From Vulgatibacter incomptus (GTDB lineage Bacteria > Myxococcota > Myxococcia > Myxococcales > Vulgatibacteraceae), in contig NZ_CP012332.1 in NCBI RefSeq assembly GCF_001263175.1, positions 2,787,501 to 2,851,500 of the forward strand: a stretch of 64,000 nt of DNA, given 5' to 3'. The notes under the pieces are model-generated. The model was not told the DNA's origin. It saw only the letters and a list, made by a program, of their open reading frames with translations, and did not search any database. The position numbers were made by a program, and so were the translations under genes. Below are positions 1 through 8,400 of the stretch, piece after piece. Each line of letters starts with the position of its first letter. Within the stretch, counting starts at the first letter, position 1.

Positions 1-983
1 ACCGCCTTCGTCGCCTCCGAGAGGGCGAGGAGGATCTCCGGGTCGAGGGAGGAGCGGCGCGAGCGCACGTAGTCCGCGAAGCCCGTCCCCTGCACGCCGG
101 CGTAGAGGCCCTCGTAGAGGTGCTGGAGGCCGCGCAGATCGTCGAGCATGTCGTCGACGGCGCGGCCGCTGAAGCGCGACTCGACGAAATCCGGCAGCGG
201 CGTCCCTCCGGTCGTCTTCCCCATCGGCTTGCCGATCTTCCCCTCGACCACCGTGCGGGCCAGGTCGACCATCTGGTTCGCGACCTGCGCGACCGCCGCC
301 TCCACGGTGGGGAAGGCCTGGCTCGAGACACCCGCATCCGCGAGCTCACCGAGCCAGTTCCCGTCGTCGGGCGACCATGCGCTCACCATCAGCGCAGCGC
401 TGCGGCTCAGATCCTCCGCCAGCGCGACGAGGTAGTCGCAGCGGCGGCCGCCGCCGTCCGCGTCTAGGAAGGTCTCAAGGGTCGCCTCTTTCGGCGCGAA
501 CAGCAGGTACTCCGCCACGGGCATCCCGCGGGCGACAGTCCCCATCCGGCCCAGGGCGTCGGCGTCGATCGGCTCGCTTCCCGCGAGGACCTCGTCGACG
601 GAGGGCGGGCGCACGGGCCAGAAGTCGACCTTGGGCGCGATCCTCCAGGGCACCTCCTTGGCGGGGCCGATGGCGAAGGCCTCCGACTGCTTCCAGGGCG
701 CCCTCGCCTCAGACCACGCCTTCCGCGCCGCCGCGAGGCCCTCCTCCGTCGGCCCGCCGCAGAACGAGCGCGCCGCGTCGGCGAAGGTGACGGAGCGCGA
801 GGCGAAGTCGCGATAGGTCGGCAGAATCACGGTCTCGCCGAGGGATCGGAGCATCTCCCGCCGGTCGAAGAGGTCCTCTTGCGTGGTGCCGGGATCGGTG
901 CCGCCTCCGCAGCCGTGGAGCGCAACGAAGGGGAGCGCGGCGAACGGGAGGAGCGCGAGGGCGATCAGGTTTCGACGGTTCAT
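1..983 (-). CDS. Imelysin-family (peptidase M75-like) lipoprotein, truncated by window edge
   Basis: The N-terminal 327 residues are present; the C-terminus lies beyond the left edge. The protein opens with a signal peptide ending in a lipobox (LHGC followed by a Gly-rich stretch), so it should be an envelope lipoprotein. The body resembles the imelysin / EfeO-like fold of periplasmic iron-uptake proteins: an early ARKAWSEARAPWKQSEAF helix resembles the imelysin W-x-x-AR-x-x-Y/W-x-x-(T/S)EAF signature. The family's GxHxxE motif is replaced by GMPVAEYLLF at about residues 150-160, so the usual His is missing. Its ATG overlaps the stop of the upstream di-haem oxidoreductase in an ATGA, so the two are probably translationally coupled. 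It is the third gene of an imelysin / oxidoreductase / imelysin operon. The family call is good; the ligand is inferred. Confidence 0.75.
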   Translation of the reverse strand, partial: MNRRNLIALALLPFAALPFVALHGCGGGTDPGTTQEDLFDRREMLRSLGETVILPTYRDFASRSVTFADAARSFCGGPTEEGLAAARKAWSEARAPWKQSEAFAIGPAKEVPWRIAPKVDFWPVRPPSVDEVLAGSEPIDADALGRMGTVARGMPVAEYLLFAPKEATLETFLDADGGGRRCDYLVALAEDLSRSAALMVSAWSPDDGNWLGELADAGVSSQAFPTVEAAVAQVANQMVDLARTVVEGKIGKPMGKTTGGTPLPDFVESRFSGRAVDDMLDDLRGLQHLYEGLYAGVQGTGFADYVRSRRSSLDPEILLALSEATKA

Positions 984-2410
984 AGAGATTCCACGAAGCG
1001 GACCAGGGCGTCGCGCTCCTCTCGAGGCAGGTTGCGGAAGTGCTCGCGTGCGTTCTCTGCCTCCCCGCCGTGCCAGAGGATCGCCTCCGCCACGCCGCGG
1101 GCCCTGCCGTCGTGCAGCAGGCGGTCGTGGCGGTTCACGGCGGGAACGAAGCCGAGGCCCCAGAGCGGCGGCGTCCGCCAGTCGCGCCCGCCGGCGGCGA
1201 AGACCGGACGGTCGTCGGCCAGGTCCTCGCCGAGGTCGTGCAGGAGGAGATCGGTATAGGGGAAAATCACCTGGCGTGAGAGCTGAGGAAGCTCGGGGAA
1301 ATCGCCCGTCTCGTGGCGCGCGACGTGGCAGGTCGAGCAGCCCGCGTCGCGGAAGAGCTGTCTGCCGCGCAGCACGTCGGGATCCTCCGCCTTCTGTCGC
1401 GCAGGCGGCGCGAGGGTCATCGAGTAGAACACCACCCGATCGAAGAACTTCGCCTCGATCTCCGGCGACTCGCCCCGCGGTGCCTCGCGGCAGTCCACCT
1501 GCACCTCGGGACACTCCTCCTCGAGGTAGACGGGGTTGGTGATCCCCATGTCGCCGACGAAGGCGCCTGCGGTCTGCTGGCGCACGGTGGGCTGCTCCGC
1601 CTTCCAGCCGAAGCGCCCGAGCCGCATCCGCTTCTCGGTGTCGTCCCAGACGAGGTTTGGGCGCCCCGCGATGCCCTTGCCGCTCGCGGCTTGCGCCTCG
1701 GCGAGGGCGTGGATCCGCTCCTCGGGGATCGCCTCGAGGAGGCCGAGGCCGATCATCTGGGGCGCGACCCGGGGCGAAACGAGGGCCTGCGGATCCAGGG
1801 GACCGAACGCGAGCTGGTCGAAGCCGTAGGTCGGACGCAGCAGCGTGTACGGCTCGCCGTCGCCATACCGGCCGGCCACCTCCGCGTACTCGATCGTCAC
1901 CTTCCCTTCGGCGGGGACTCCGGGGATCGAGTAGGGCTTGAACTGCGTGCCGTAGCTCGGATCGGGGAGCGGCTCGCCGTGCGGACCTTCGCCGGGCACG
2001 CTCAGCCGCACCAGGAAGCCCTCCACCACCTCGTCGACCTTCGGAGGCCTGCCACGTCCATCCTTGGCGTGGCAGGTGGAGCAGGACCGCGCGTTGAACG
2101 TGGGACCGAGGCCCTGCCGCGCGGTGGTCGTGGCGGGAAACACGACCCAGCTCGCGTCGAAGAAGCTGTGGCCCGTGTTGAAGAGCGCCCGCTGATCTTC
2201 GTCGAGGTTCGCCGCCGGCATGGTGAAGGCGTTGCTGCCGAAGATCATCTGGTTGGTCGTCTCGCCACCGGGCAGCGCCTCGGCGGGATCGACGGCCTCG
2301 GCGCCCTCGTTCCCGCCGCACGAGGCCAGGAGGAGGGCCGCAAGGAGCGGCCCCTTCACGGATCGCTTCGCCACGCGAGCCTGGCCTTTCGAGGAGCCGG
2401 CGTCAGTCAC
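980..2410 (-). CDS. Di-haem oxidoreductase (DUF1111 / putative thiol oxidoreductase) lipoprotein
   Basis: A 476-residue secreted c-type cytochrome. A short basic leader and hydrophobic stretch end in the lipobox LLASC (residues 27-31), then two CxxCH haem-binding sites follow: C110-x-x-C113-H114 and a second CSTCH near residue 358. The tail (FPYTDLLLHDLGEDLAD, then WRTPPLWGLG) is characteristic of the di-haem oxidoreductase family that resembles MauG and cytochrome c peroxidase. Members of this family sit between imelysin genes in Fur-regulated loci of proteobacteria such as Pseudomonas, and the same order is seen here. The start overlaps the upstream imelysin stop by 8 bases. It probably takes part in redox handling of periplasmic iron, which is inference from the neighbourhood. 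Confidence 0.85.
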   Translation of the reverse strand: MTDAGSSKGQARVAKRSVKGPLLAALLLASCGGNEGAEAVDPAEALPGGETTNQMIFGSNAFTMPAANLDEDQRALFNTGHSFFDASWVVFPATTTARQGLGPTFNARSCSTCHAKDGRGRPPKVDEVVEGFLVRLSVPGEGPHGEPLPDPSYGTQFKPYSIPGVPAEGKVTIEYAEVAGRYGDGEPYTLLRPTYGFDQLAFGPLDPQALVSPRVAPQMIGLGLLEAIPEERIHALAEAQAASGKGIAGRPNLVWDDTEKRMRLGRFGWKAEQPTVRQQTAGAFVGDMGITNPVYLEEECPEVQVDCREAPRGESPEIEAKFFDRVVFYSMTLAPPARQKAEDPDVLRGRQLFRDAGCSTCHVARHETGDFPELPQLSRQVIFPYTDLLLHDLGEDLADDRPVFAAGGRDWRTPPLWGLGFVPAVNRHDRLLHDGRARGVAEAILWHGGEAENAREHFRNLPREERDALVRFVESL

Positions 2411-3599
2411 CGATCGTCACCGTCATTCCGAAGCGCTTGAAGATCTCGAAGAGCCGCTTCTCCTGGGCCCGGAGCGCGTGGATCGCAGCCTGGACCTGAG
2501 CGTTGCCCTCGTCGTTGCCCGGCTGGATCGCGCGGTCGAAGGAGGGATCGATCGCCGCCATCGCGGAAACGGTCGCGGCGATCGCGTCGCGGGTCCGGTC
2601 GGCGAGCTCGGGATCGACGGCGGCGACCACATCGTAGACGCCGACTCCCTCGACGCGGCTCCCGTCCAGACGCACGTAGCGCCCCAGGAAGACGTTCTCG
2701 ATTCCCACCGCGTCGAGGAAGACGTCCTGCTGGGTGTTGTCGCTGAAGCAGGACTGCTCGTCCTTCTGCGCGCCCGAGTCCAGGGCGGTCTGGAGCCGGT
2801 CGCCGGCGAGCTCGGCGCCCGTCATCTTGATGAGGCCGGTGAGGATCTGCTTCAGCGCTTCGCGCGGATCGAGCGACTCCAGCTCGTTCCGGAAGTTGCC
2901 CGCCTCGGGCGCCCACGCGTCGGTCACCTCCTGGAGGTGGTCGACGAGGAGCCCGCCCGCGAGGCGAAGATAGAGACCGCGACGATCCTGGTTGTCGGCC
3001 GTGCCGTCCTCGCCGAACACGTAGTCGGTGTGGGGCCGCTCACCGTGGGGCTTACCGAGGCTCTGGCCCCAGAGCAGGAACTCGATCGGGTGGAAGCCGG
3101 TGGCGATGTCGTGGGGCTGTCCGTCCTTCTCGTTGAGGGAGACGAGGGTCTCGGCGTCGAGGGTGAGCGAACGGTCGTTGATGATCCCGACGTCGGGACG
3201 TCCTTCCACGTAGTCGATGTACTGCTCGTCGATCGGCCACGCGTTGATGTTCGCTTCGAGATCGTTCTCCGGATCGTCGATCGGTCCGTCGTAGAAGCGG
3301 AAGGCCTCGGTCTGGGAGTACGGAGCGCGGGCGGCCCTCCACGCTTCGCGAGCGGACTCCATCGTCTCCGCGGTCGGCGTCTCGACCAGGTGCCCGATTG
3401 CAGCGTCGAGCTCCTTCGCGCGCTGCAGCGAGTCCTCGTAGCCGGCGCGGACGAGGCGTCCGTAGGTCCGGATCGCGTCGGCCGAGTTGGCGGGCATCTC
3501 CAGCGTGGGATTGGTGCTCTTCCCGTCGCCGCTTCCGCAGCCGACGATCGAAATCGCCGCCGCTGCTGCCCATGCCGCCTTCGTCCAGCTCCGCATCAT
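2403..3599 (-). CDS. Imelysin-family (peptidase M75) iron-responsive lipoprotein
   Basis: A 398-residue protein with a signal peptide and lipobox (SIVGC at about residues 17-21). It carries the intact imelysin signature GFHPIEFLLWGQ at about residues 163-174, including the GxHxxE metal-binding motif, plus the early WRAARAPYSQTEAFRFYDGPID block. Imelysins are periplasmic or outer-membrane proteins linked to iron acquisition (IrpA, EfeO-like, IcmP). The ATG at 3597-3599 is preceded by AAGGGG at a good distance. It is the first gene of a three-gene operon and a Fur-box-like palindrome lies 18-34 bases upstream, so iron repression is likely. Whether it is a peptidase is doubtful for most of the family. 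Confidence 0.88.
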   Translation of the reverse strand: MMRSWTKAAWAAAAAISIVGCGSGDGKSTNPTLEMPANSADAIRTYGRLVRAGYEDSLQRAKELDAAIGHLVETPTAETMESAREAWRAARAPYSQTEAFRFYDGPIDDPENDLEANINAWPIDEQYIDYVEGRPDVGIINDRSLTLDAETLVSLNEKDGQPHDIATGFHPIEFLLWGQSLGKPHGERPHTDYVFGEDGTADNQDRRGLYLRLAGGLLVDHLQEVTDAWAPEAGNFRNELESLDPREALKQILTGLIKMTGAELAGDRLQTALDSGAQKDEQSCFSDNTQQDVFLDAVGIENVFLGRYVRLDGSRVEGVGVYDVVAAVDPELADRTRDAIAATVSAMAAIDPSFDRAIQPGNDEGNAQVQAAIHALRAQEKRLFEIFKRFGMTVTIGD

Positions 3600-3616
3600 T
3601 CGCCCCTTGGATGAGG

Positions 3617-3633
3617 TTGAGAATTGTTCTCAA
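3617..3633. promoter_or_regulatory. Fur-box-like operator of the imelysin operon
   Basis: The 17-base palindrome TTGAGAATTGTTCTCAA has perfect 7-base arms around TTG. Read as a 7-1-7 element, TGAGAAT-T-GTTCTCA matches the classical Fur pattern TGATAATNATTATCA in layout. It lies just upstream of the first imelysin gene, where a bound repressor would block the promoter. Assignment to Fur rests on sequence resemblance and on the iron-linked genes. Confidence 0.55.
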
Positions 3634-3727
3634 GTTCAAGTGTGACGGAGAACTTACTCCTTTCTCGTGCGGCCGCAAGCCCGATCTGGAGCCTGGCGGG
3701 CGTCCCTCCGCGCCCCGCCGTCAGCGC

Positions 3728-3753
3728 GTAATGCCCGGAGGCCCCGTTCGTCT
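3728..3753 (+). promoter_or_regulatory. ECF-type promoter of the metallothionein-like gene
   Basis: The element reads GTAATGCCCG, 11 further bases, then CGTCT, ending 66 bases before the start codon of the Cys-rich peptide. The same two blocks at exactly the same spacing occur at 4115-4140 upstream of the ECF sigma gene. The layout (a conserved -35-like block and a CGTC -10 block) is typical of ECF sigma promoters, so the neighbouring sigma factor is the obvious user. Confidence 0.6.
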
Positions 3754-3819
3754 GCAGGGGTGGAAGGCGCCGACGGGACATCCGGTCCCGGATCGGACGC
3801 CCAGAACGAAGGGAACGCC

Positions 3820-3981
3820 ATGAAGACCGAGACCTGCTCCTGCAACCCCTGCCACGCCGACGTCTGCAAGTGCTCGAGCCGCGCCGACGCCAAGCCCGCC
3901 GCGAACAACGGCTGCTGCTGCGGCGACGCTTGCGGATGCGGCGAGGCCTGCGATTGCCCCACCTCCTGCGGCTGCAACTAG
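3820..3981 (+). CDS. Metallothionein-like Cys-rich peptide (53 aa)
   Basis: A 53-residue peptide with 14 cysteines, in C-x-C, C-C-C and C-x-x-x-C arrangements (C6, C8, C11, C16, C18, C32-C34, C38, C40, C44, C46, C50, C52). The tail DACGCGEACDCPTSCGCN is typical of soft-metal-binding metallothionein-like proteins. There is no signal peptide, so it should be cytoplasmic. The ATG at 3820 follows GAAGGGA at a normal distance; the upstream in-frame extension lacks Cys and looks non-coding. It has its own ECF-type promoter identical in both core blocks to that of the sigma gene downstream, which suggests induction by that sigma factor during metal stress. I do not recognise a specific named family. 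Confidence 0.7.
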   Translation: MKTETCSCNPCHADVCKCSSRADAKPAANNGCCCGDACGCGEACDCPTSCGCN

Positions 3982-3999
3982 ACCGTTCCACCGGAATCG

Positions 4000-4027
4000 A
4001 GGCGCCCCGGGGTCGATCCGGGCGCCT
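4000..4027 (+). terminator. Possible terminator hairpin after the Cys-rich peptide gene
   Basis: AGGCGCCC (4000-4007) pairs with GGGCGCCT (4020-4027), and CCGG on each side can extend the stem with a one-base bulge. It begins 18 bases after the peptide stop. There is no T-tract, so intrinsic termination is uncertain; it may only protect the short mRNA. Confidence 0.35.
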
Positions 4028-4114
4028 GGATGGCCTCGACGAACGCCCGCGCGTACGATTCGAGGGCGGGGCCGAGGCTCCGGGGCGAGCGCTTGCCGGC
4101 CGGGATGCGCGGGT

Positions 4115-4140
4115 GTAATGCCCGCGCCCCTCGGCCGTCT
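4115..4140 (+). promoter_or_regulatory. ECF-type promoter of the sigma-factor gene (autoregulatory)
   Basis: GTAATGCCCG, 11 bases, then CGTCT, matching the element at 3728-3753 in both blocks and spacing. It ends 48 bases before the sigma ATG. A sigma factor that uses its own promoter and that of an adjacent effector gene is the usual ECF arrangement. Confidence 0.6.
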
Positions 4141-4188
4141 TCCGATCCCCCGATCGCCCCCGGTGGCGGTCTGGTGCGGAGGATCATC

Positions 4189-4770
4189 ATGGGTTGCTGC
4201 GGTTCAAACGACATGCGGGAGTCCCCGACCATCGCCGAGAACCTCTACGGCCAGAACGACCGCTTCCTGCGCTTCGTGGAGCGGCGGGTCGGCTCGAAGG
4301 CGCTCGCGGAGGAGATCCTCCAGGACGCCTACGTGAAGAGCCTGACGAGCGCCGGCTCGGTCCGCGACGACGAGTCGATCACCGCGTGGTTCTACCGGCT
4401 CCTGCGCAACGCCATCATCGACGGGCAGCGACGCCGCGGGGTGGAGAGCCGGAGCCTCGAGCGCATCGCTGTCGAGCCCGGCGAGGCGGAGCCGCTGCCG
4501 GATGCGGCGCTCATGGACGCCGTCTGCTCCTGCGTCGGCGCGCTCGTCGACACGCTCAAGCCCGAGTACGCCGCCGCGATCCGCCGCGTGGAGGTCGAGG
4601 GCTCGGCCGTGGGCGCGTTCGCCGAGGAGGCGGGCATCACGCCCAACAACGCGAGGGTCCGGCTCCACCGCGCCCGCGAAGCGCTGCGCCGCGCGGTGAC
4701 CGAATATTGCGGGAGCTGCGCAGGCGGCGGCTGCCGCGATTGTTCGTGCCAGTCCCCCCGCCCTGCCTGA
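4189..4770 (+). CDS. ECF RNA polymerase sigma factor with Cys-rich N- and C-termini (CorE-like metal sensor candidate)
   Basis: A 193-residue ECF sigma factor. Region 2 is seen in NDRFLRFVERRVGSKALAEE...DAYVKS and AWFYRLLRNAIIDGQRR; region 4 in the AFAEEAGITPNNARVRLHRAREAL helix-turn-helix. The start at 4189 follows GGAGG with a 6-base spacer. Cysteines are unusual: CC at 3-4, a CxC (C113, C115) in the linker between regions 2 and 4, and a tail with C174, C177, C182, C185 and C187. This layout resembles CorE-type ECF factors of myxobacteria, which sense copper or cadmium directly through a Cys-rich tail. No anti-sigma gene is adjacent, in line with self-sensing. A matching promoter lies in front of it and in front of the Cys-rich peptide gene. 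The inducing metal is unknown. Confidence 0.85.
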   Translation: MGCCGSNDMRESPTIAENLYGQNDRFLRFVERRVGSKALAEEILQDAYVKSLTSAGSVRDDESITAWFYRLLRNAIIDGQRRRGVESRSLERIAVEPGEAEPLPDAALMDAVCSCVGALVDTLKPEYAAAIRRVEVEGSAVGAFAEEAGITPNNARVRLHRAREALRRAVTEYCGSCAGGGCRDCSCQSPRPA

Positions 4771-4777
4771 GGTGATG

Positions 4778-5431
4778 ATGAACGTCCCTGCCGGGGCTCC
4801 GCCCTACGGTCTGGCGATCTTCGACTTCGACGGCACGCTCGCCGACTCGATGTCCCGCTTCGGAGAGCACGTGAACCGCGCCGCCGACCGGTTCCGCTTC
4901 GGCCGGATCGACGACGAGCGCCTCGAGCGCTTCCGGGACCTCGAGGCCCGCGCCATCGTGAGCGAGCTCGGCGTCCCCCTGTGGAAGTTGCCGATGATCG
5001 CCACCTTCATGCGATCGCTCTCGGCGAGCGAGCCCTCCCCGCTCTTCGCCGGCGTGCCGGAGCTCCTGCGACACCTCCGTGCCCGCAGCGTGGTCGTCGC
5101 GATTGTGAGCTCGAACTCCGAGCAGAACGTCCGACGGGCCCTCGGCCCGCCGCTGACGGACGCGATCGCCTGCTTCGAATGCGGAGTCTCGATCTTCGGC
5201 AAGGCCTCGAGGCTGCGGAGGGTCGTCCGGAGGATTGCCATTCCCCCGGAGCGAGCCATCTACGTGGGCGACGAGCTCCGCGACGCCGACGCGGCCCGCG
5301 CCGCGCGCATCGCATTCGGCGCGGTCACGTGGGGCTACAACCGGGAGGAGGCGCTGCGCGCCCGCTCCCCCAGCCACGTCTTCTCCAGCTTCGACGAGAT
5401 CGCGCGCCGGGTGGCCGGCGCGGAAGCCTGA
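4778..5431 (+). CDS. HAD-superfamily hydrolase, phosphoglycolate phosphatase-like
   Basis: A protein of about 217 residues with HAD motif I DFDGTLADS near the N-terminus (nucleophile and acid/base Asp), motif II Ser in VVAIVSSNS, a Lys in IFGKASRLRRVV and motif IV YVGDELRDADAARAA. This is the Gph-like (subfamily IA) pattern, with a helical cap between motifs I and II. It probably dephosphorylates a small phospho-metabolite; the substrate cannot be read from the sequence. The start is ambiguous among GTG 4772, ATG 4775 and ATG 4778; GAGG at 4769-4772 best fits 4778. It begins 7 bases after the sigma-factor stop, so it may share its transcript. Confidence 0.8.
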   Translation: MNVPAGAPPYGLAIFDFDGTLADSMSRFGEHVNRAADRFRFGRIDDERLERFRDLEARAIVSELGVPLWKLPMIATFMRSLSASEPSPLFAGVPELLRHLRARSVVVAIVSSNSEQNVRRALGPPLTDAIACFECGVSIFGKASRLRRVVRRIAIPPERAIYVGDELRDADAARAARIAFGAVTWGYNREEALRARSPSHVFSSFDEIARRVAGAEA

Positions 5432-5437
5432 CGCCGG

Positions 5438-8400
5438 CTACGGCCTCACCACGTTCGCGGACCCCTTCGAACCGGTTCCCCAACAGATCACCCGGCCATC
5501 GCTGCGCACGCCGCACGCGTGGTCGTATCCGGCGCTCACGTCGTCGAAGGAATCCAGGCTCGGCCCCGAAGGAACCTGCACGTTCGTATTCCTGCCCCAG
5601 CAGAGGACCTTTCTATCCCTGCTCCTGATACCGCAGGTGAAATCCCATCCCGTGCTCAATCGGTAGAACGAATCGGCACTCGGCCCCGGGGGCGCCTGTC
5701 CCTTGGAATTGTCGCCCCAGCAGACGACCTTGTCGTCGCTCGATCGCACACCGCAGGTGTGGTCATCTGCAGCGCTCACGATTCGGAACGGGTCGGTGCT
5801 CGGCGTATCCGGCGCCTGACCCTTGTCATTCCTTCCCCAGCAGGAGATCTTTTGATCGATGGCTCGGATTCCGCATGTGTGACTGAAACCGGTGCTGACG
5901 CTCGTGAACGTGTTGACGCTGGGCTCGGCCGGTGCCTGACCGTAACGGTTGTCTCCCCAGCAGACGACCCTCCCGTCCGCGCTCCGGATCGCGCACGTTT
6001 GGTAGTGGCGAGCCGTGAAGCTCTTCCAGGGTCCGGGAGACGGGACCGTGGCCTCTCCGGAGCTCGCGTAGCCGCCTTCGCAGACCACGCTGTGATCGCT
6101 GCTCCGCAGTGCGCAGACATGGTTGTTTCCAACGCTCACGCTCTCGACGGGATCGGCCCATGGACCCGCCGGAAGCCCGCCGGTGTTGCCCCAGCAGACC
6201 ACCCTGTGATCGACGCGCCGGACGGCGCAGCTGGTCGTCAAGCCTGCGGAAACACTGTCGAACGTGTCCAGGCTCCGAATGACGGGCGTCTCGCCGCTGG
6301 GACCGTCACCCCAGCAGACCACCCGGCGATCCGGATACCGCAGGGCGCAGAAGTGCGAATACCCGGCGCTCACGCTCTCGTAGGCTCCGAAGCTCGTTTC
6401 GGTCGTCGTCTCCCCGCGCCCGAGATTGTCGGGCTTCATACAGACCACCTTGCGGTCGACGGTCCGAACTCCACACGCGGCCCCCCAGACGCTGATGGTC
6501 TCGAACGAGTCGGCACCGGTGTCGGGCGTGTTCGATCCCCAACAAACCATCTTCCTGTCGCGGCTCCGCACGCCGCAGGTGTAGGTGCTCCCTGCGCTCA
6601 CGCTCTCGAAGGCATCCGCGCTGGGCCCCGGAGGCGCCATTCCGCCGTAGTTGTCTCCCCAGCAGAGCACCTTCCGATCCGACGCGCGGATGCCGCATGC
6701 ATGCGAATATCCTGCGCTGACGCTGAGGAAGGAGACTCCGGACGGGGCCTGAAGCTGGTTGCTGCCGTTGTCGCCCCAGCAGACCACCGTTCCGTCTCCG
6801 GCCCGGACCCCGCATGTGAAATAGCGCCCGCCGCTCACGCTCGCGAAGGACTCCGACGGCGGGGCCTGGCTCTCGCCGTCGCCGTTGGACCCCCAGCAGA
6901 TCGCCCGGCCGTCGCCCCTCCGTACAGCGCAGGTATGGTAGACGCCGGCGCTCACGCTCTCGAACGCGTCCGTACCGGCCGGAACCGTCGACTGTCGAAA
7001 CGTGTTGGATCCCCAGCAGAACAGCTTGTGGTCGCTTCGAACCGCACAGGTGTGGGACGAGCCGGTGCTGATGCTGTCGAAGCTCGGCACGACGGCCCGC
7101 GCCGCCGTGGACCAGCCGATGGCACCTTCCGATCGCACTTCGACCCGATAGTACCGGCCGTCGTCCAGCAGGGGCTCGCGGTCGATCTCTCCAGAGTCGA
7201 TGAACCCCGGGAGGTCCTCGTAGGCCTCGTCGGCGTCTCGAGTCGAGCGCTGCCACTGATAGGAGAGTCCACCGGACCCGACCGAGGTGAAGCCCCTGTA
7301 GCCGACGACGATCGGCGAGGCCTCGCCAGGACCGTCGGCGGTGATGGCCCGCACTTCGTACTGCGAGGGCGCCGGCGGCCCGAACTCGGGATCGGCCTCG
7401 AGCCTCAGCTCCACGTAGTTGCCGAAGTTATCGGAGGTTGCGACCGCGGCTGCGGTGAGCTCGAATCCCGGAGCGTCGAAATCGACGAACGAGGTCGCGT
7501 CCCCTGCGCCCATCCATTCGCCATCGTCGCGTCGCACCTCGTAGCCGATCACGTCGGCGGCGGCGCGCCCTCCCACCACGTTCGCAGAGGCACGGATGCC
7601 GGCGGATGTCGACGCCACAACCGCGTACGCGTGTGGCGGGGCACCGATGGCAGGTACCCGCCACGAGACCTCGACGGCGTCGGTGCGGGTCCCCTGGGTG
7701 GCGGTGACGGAGGCCGGCGGGCCCAGCTCTCCTGGCATCGCTGTGGTGTCTGCATACGAAGTCGCGGCCACGTCCAGGAGCGCGATCTCGGCTCCATCCC
7801 GCAGCACCGAGTATCCGGTGATCACGGGGGCGCTGCGGGAGGCCGAGACGGGGTTCGACAGTGCGGACTGCGTCTCGGTGACCGCGACTACAATGTATTC
7901 GTGACTCGAGCCCCGCTCACCGCGAGGTCGATCCCATGAAAGACCGGCGGCTGCCGTCGACGCCACGACCCAGAGCGTCGGCGCACCGATCGATCCCGGC
8001 GAAGCGGATTCGTCCGATCGGGACCGGGTATCGGCGTCGGCGACCGCGAGCTCCTCGCCGTCGCGCTCGATCCGATAGCCCGTGATCGAAGGCGCGCTGC
8101 GTCCGCCCACGACGTTCGCCGAGGGCGGGCCCGAGCCCAGATCGGACTCGGCGAGGACGCGGTAGGAATGTGCTTCGCCAGGGCTCGCCGAGGGCGCGAC
8201 CCAATCGAGAACGAGGGCGTCGCCCGTTTCACGAACGGTGAGGGCCGGCGCGCCCAGCCCGCCCGGAGCTGCGCTCGCGTCGTCGTAGGTCGAGACCGGG
8301 CCCACGGACGCGAGGCCTCGGCCGTCGCGCTCGATCAGGAAGCCCGTGATCAGAGGGGCCCTGCGAAGCCCCATGGCGGAAGCGGAAGCGGTCCCTTCGG

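Noticed and set aside
5519-7939. 806-codon plus-strand open frame with internal repeats
   Set aside because: Its periodicity mirrors the RCC1 and FN3 repeats of the real minus-strand gene.
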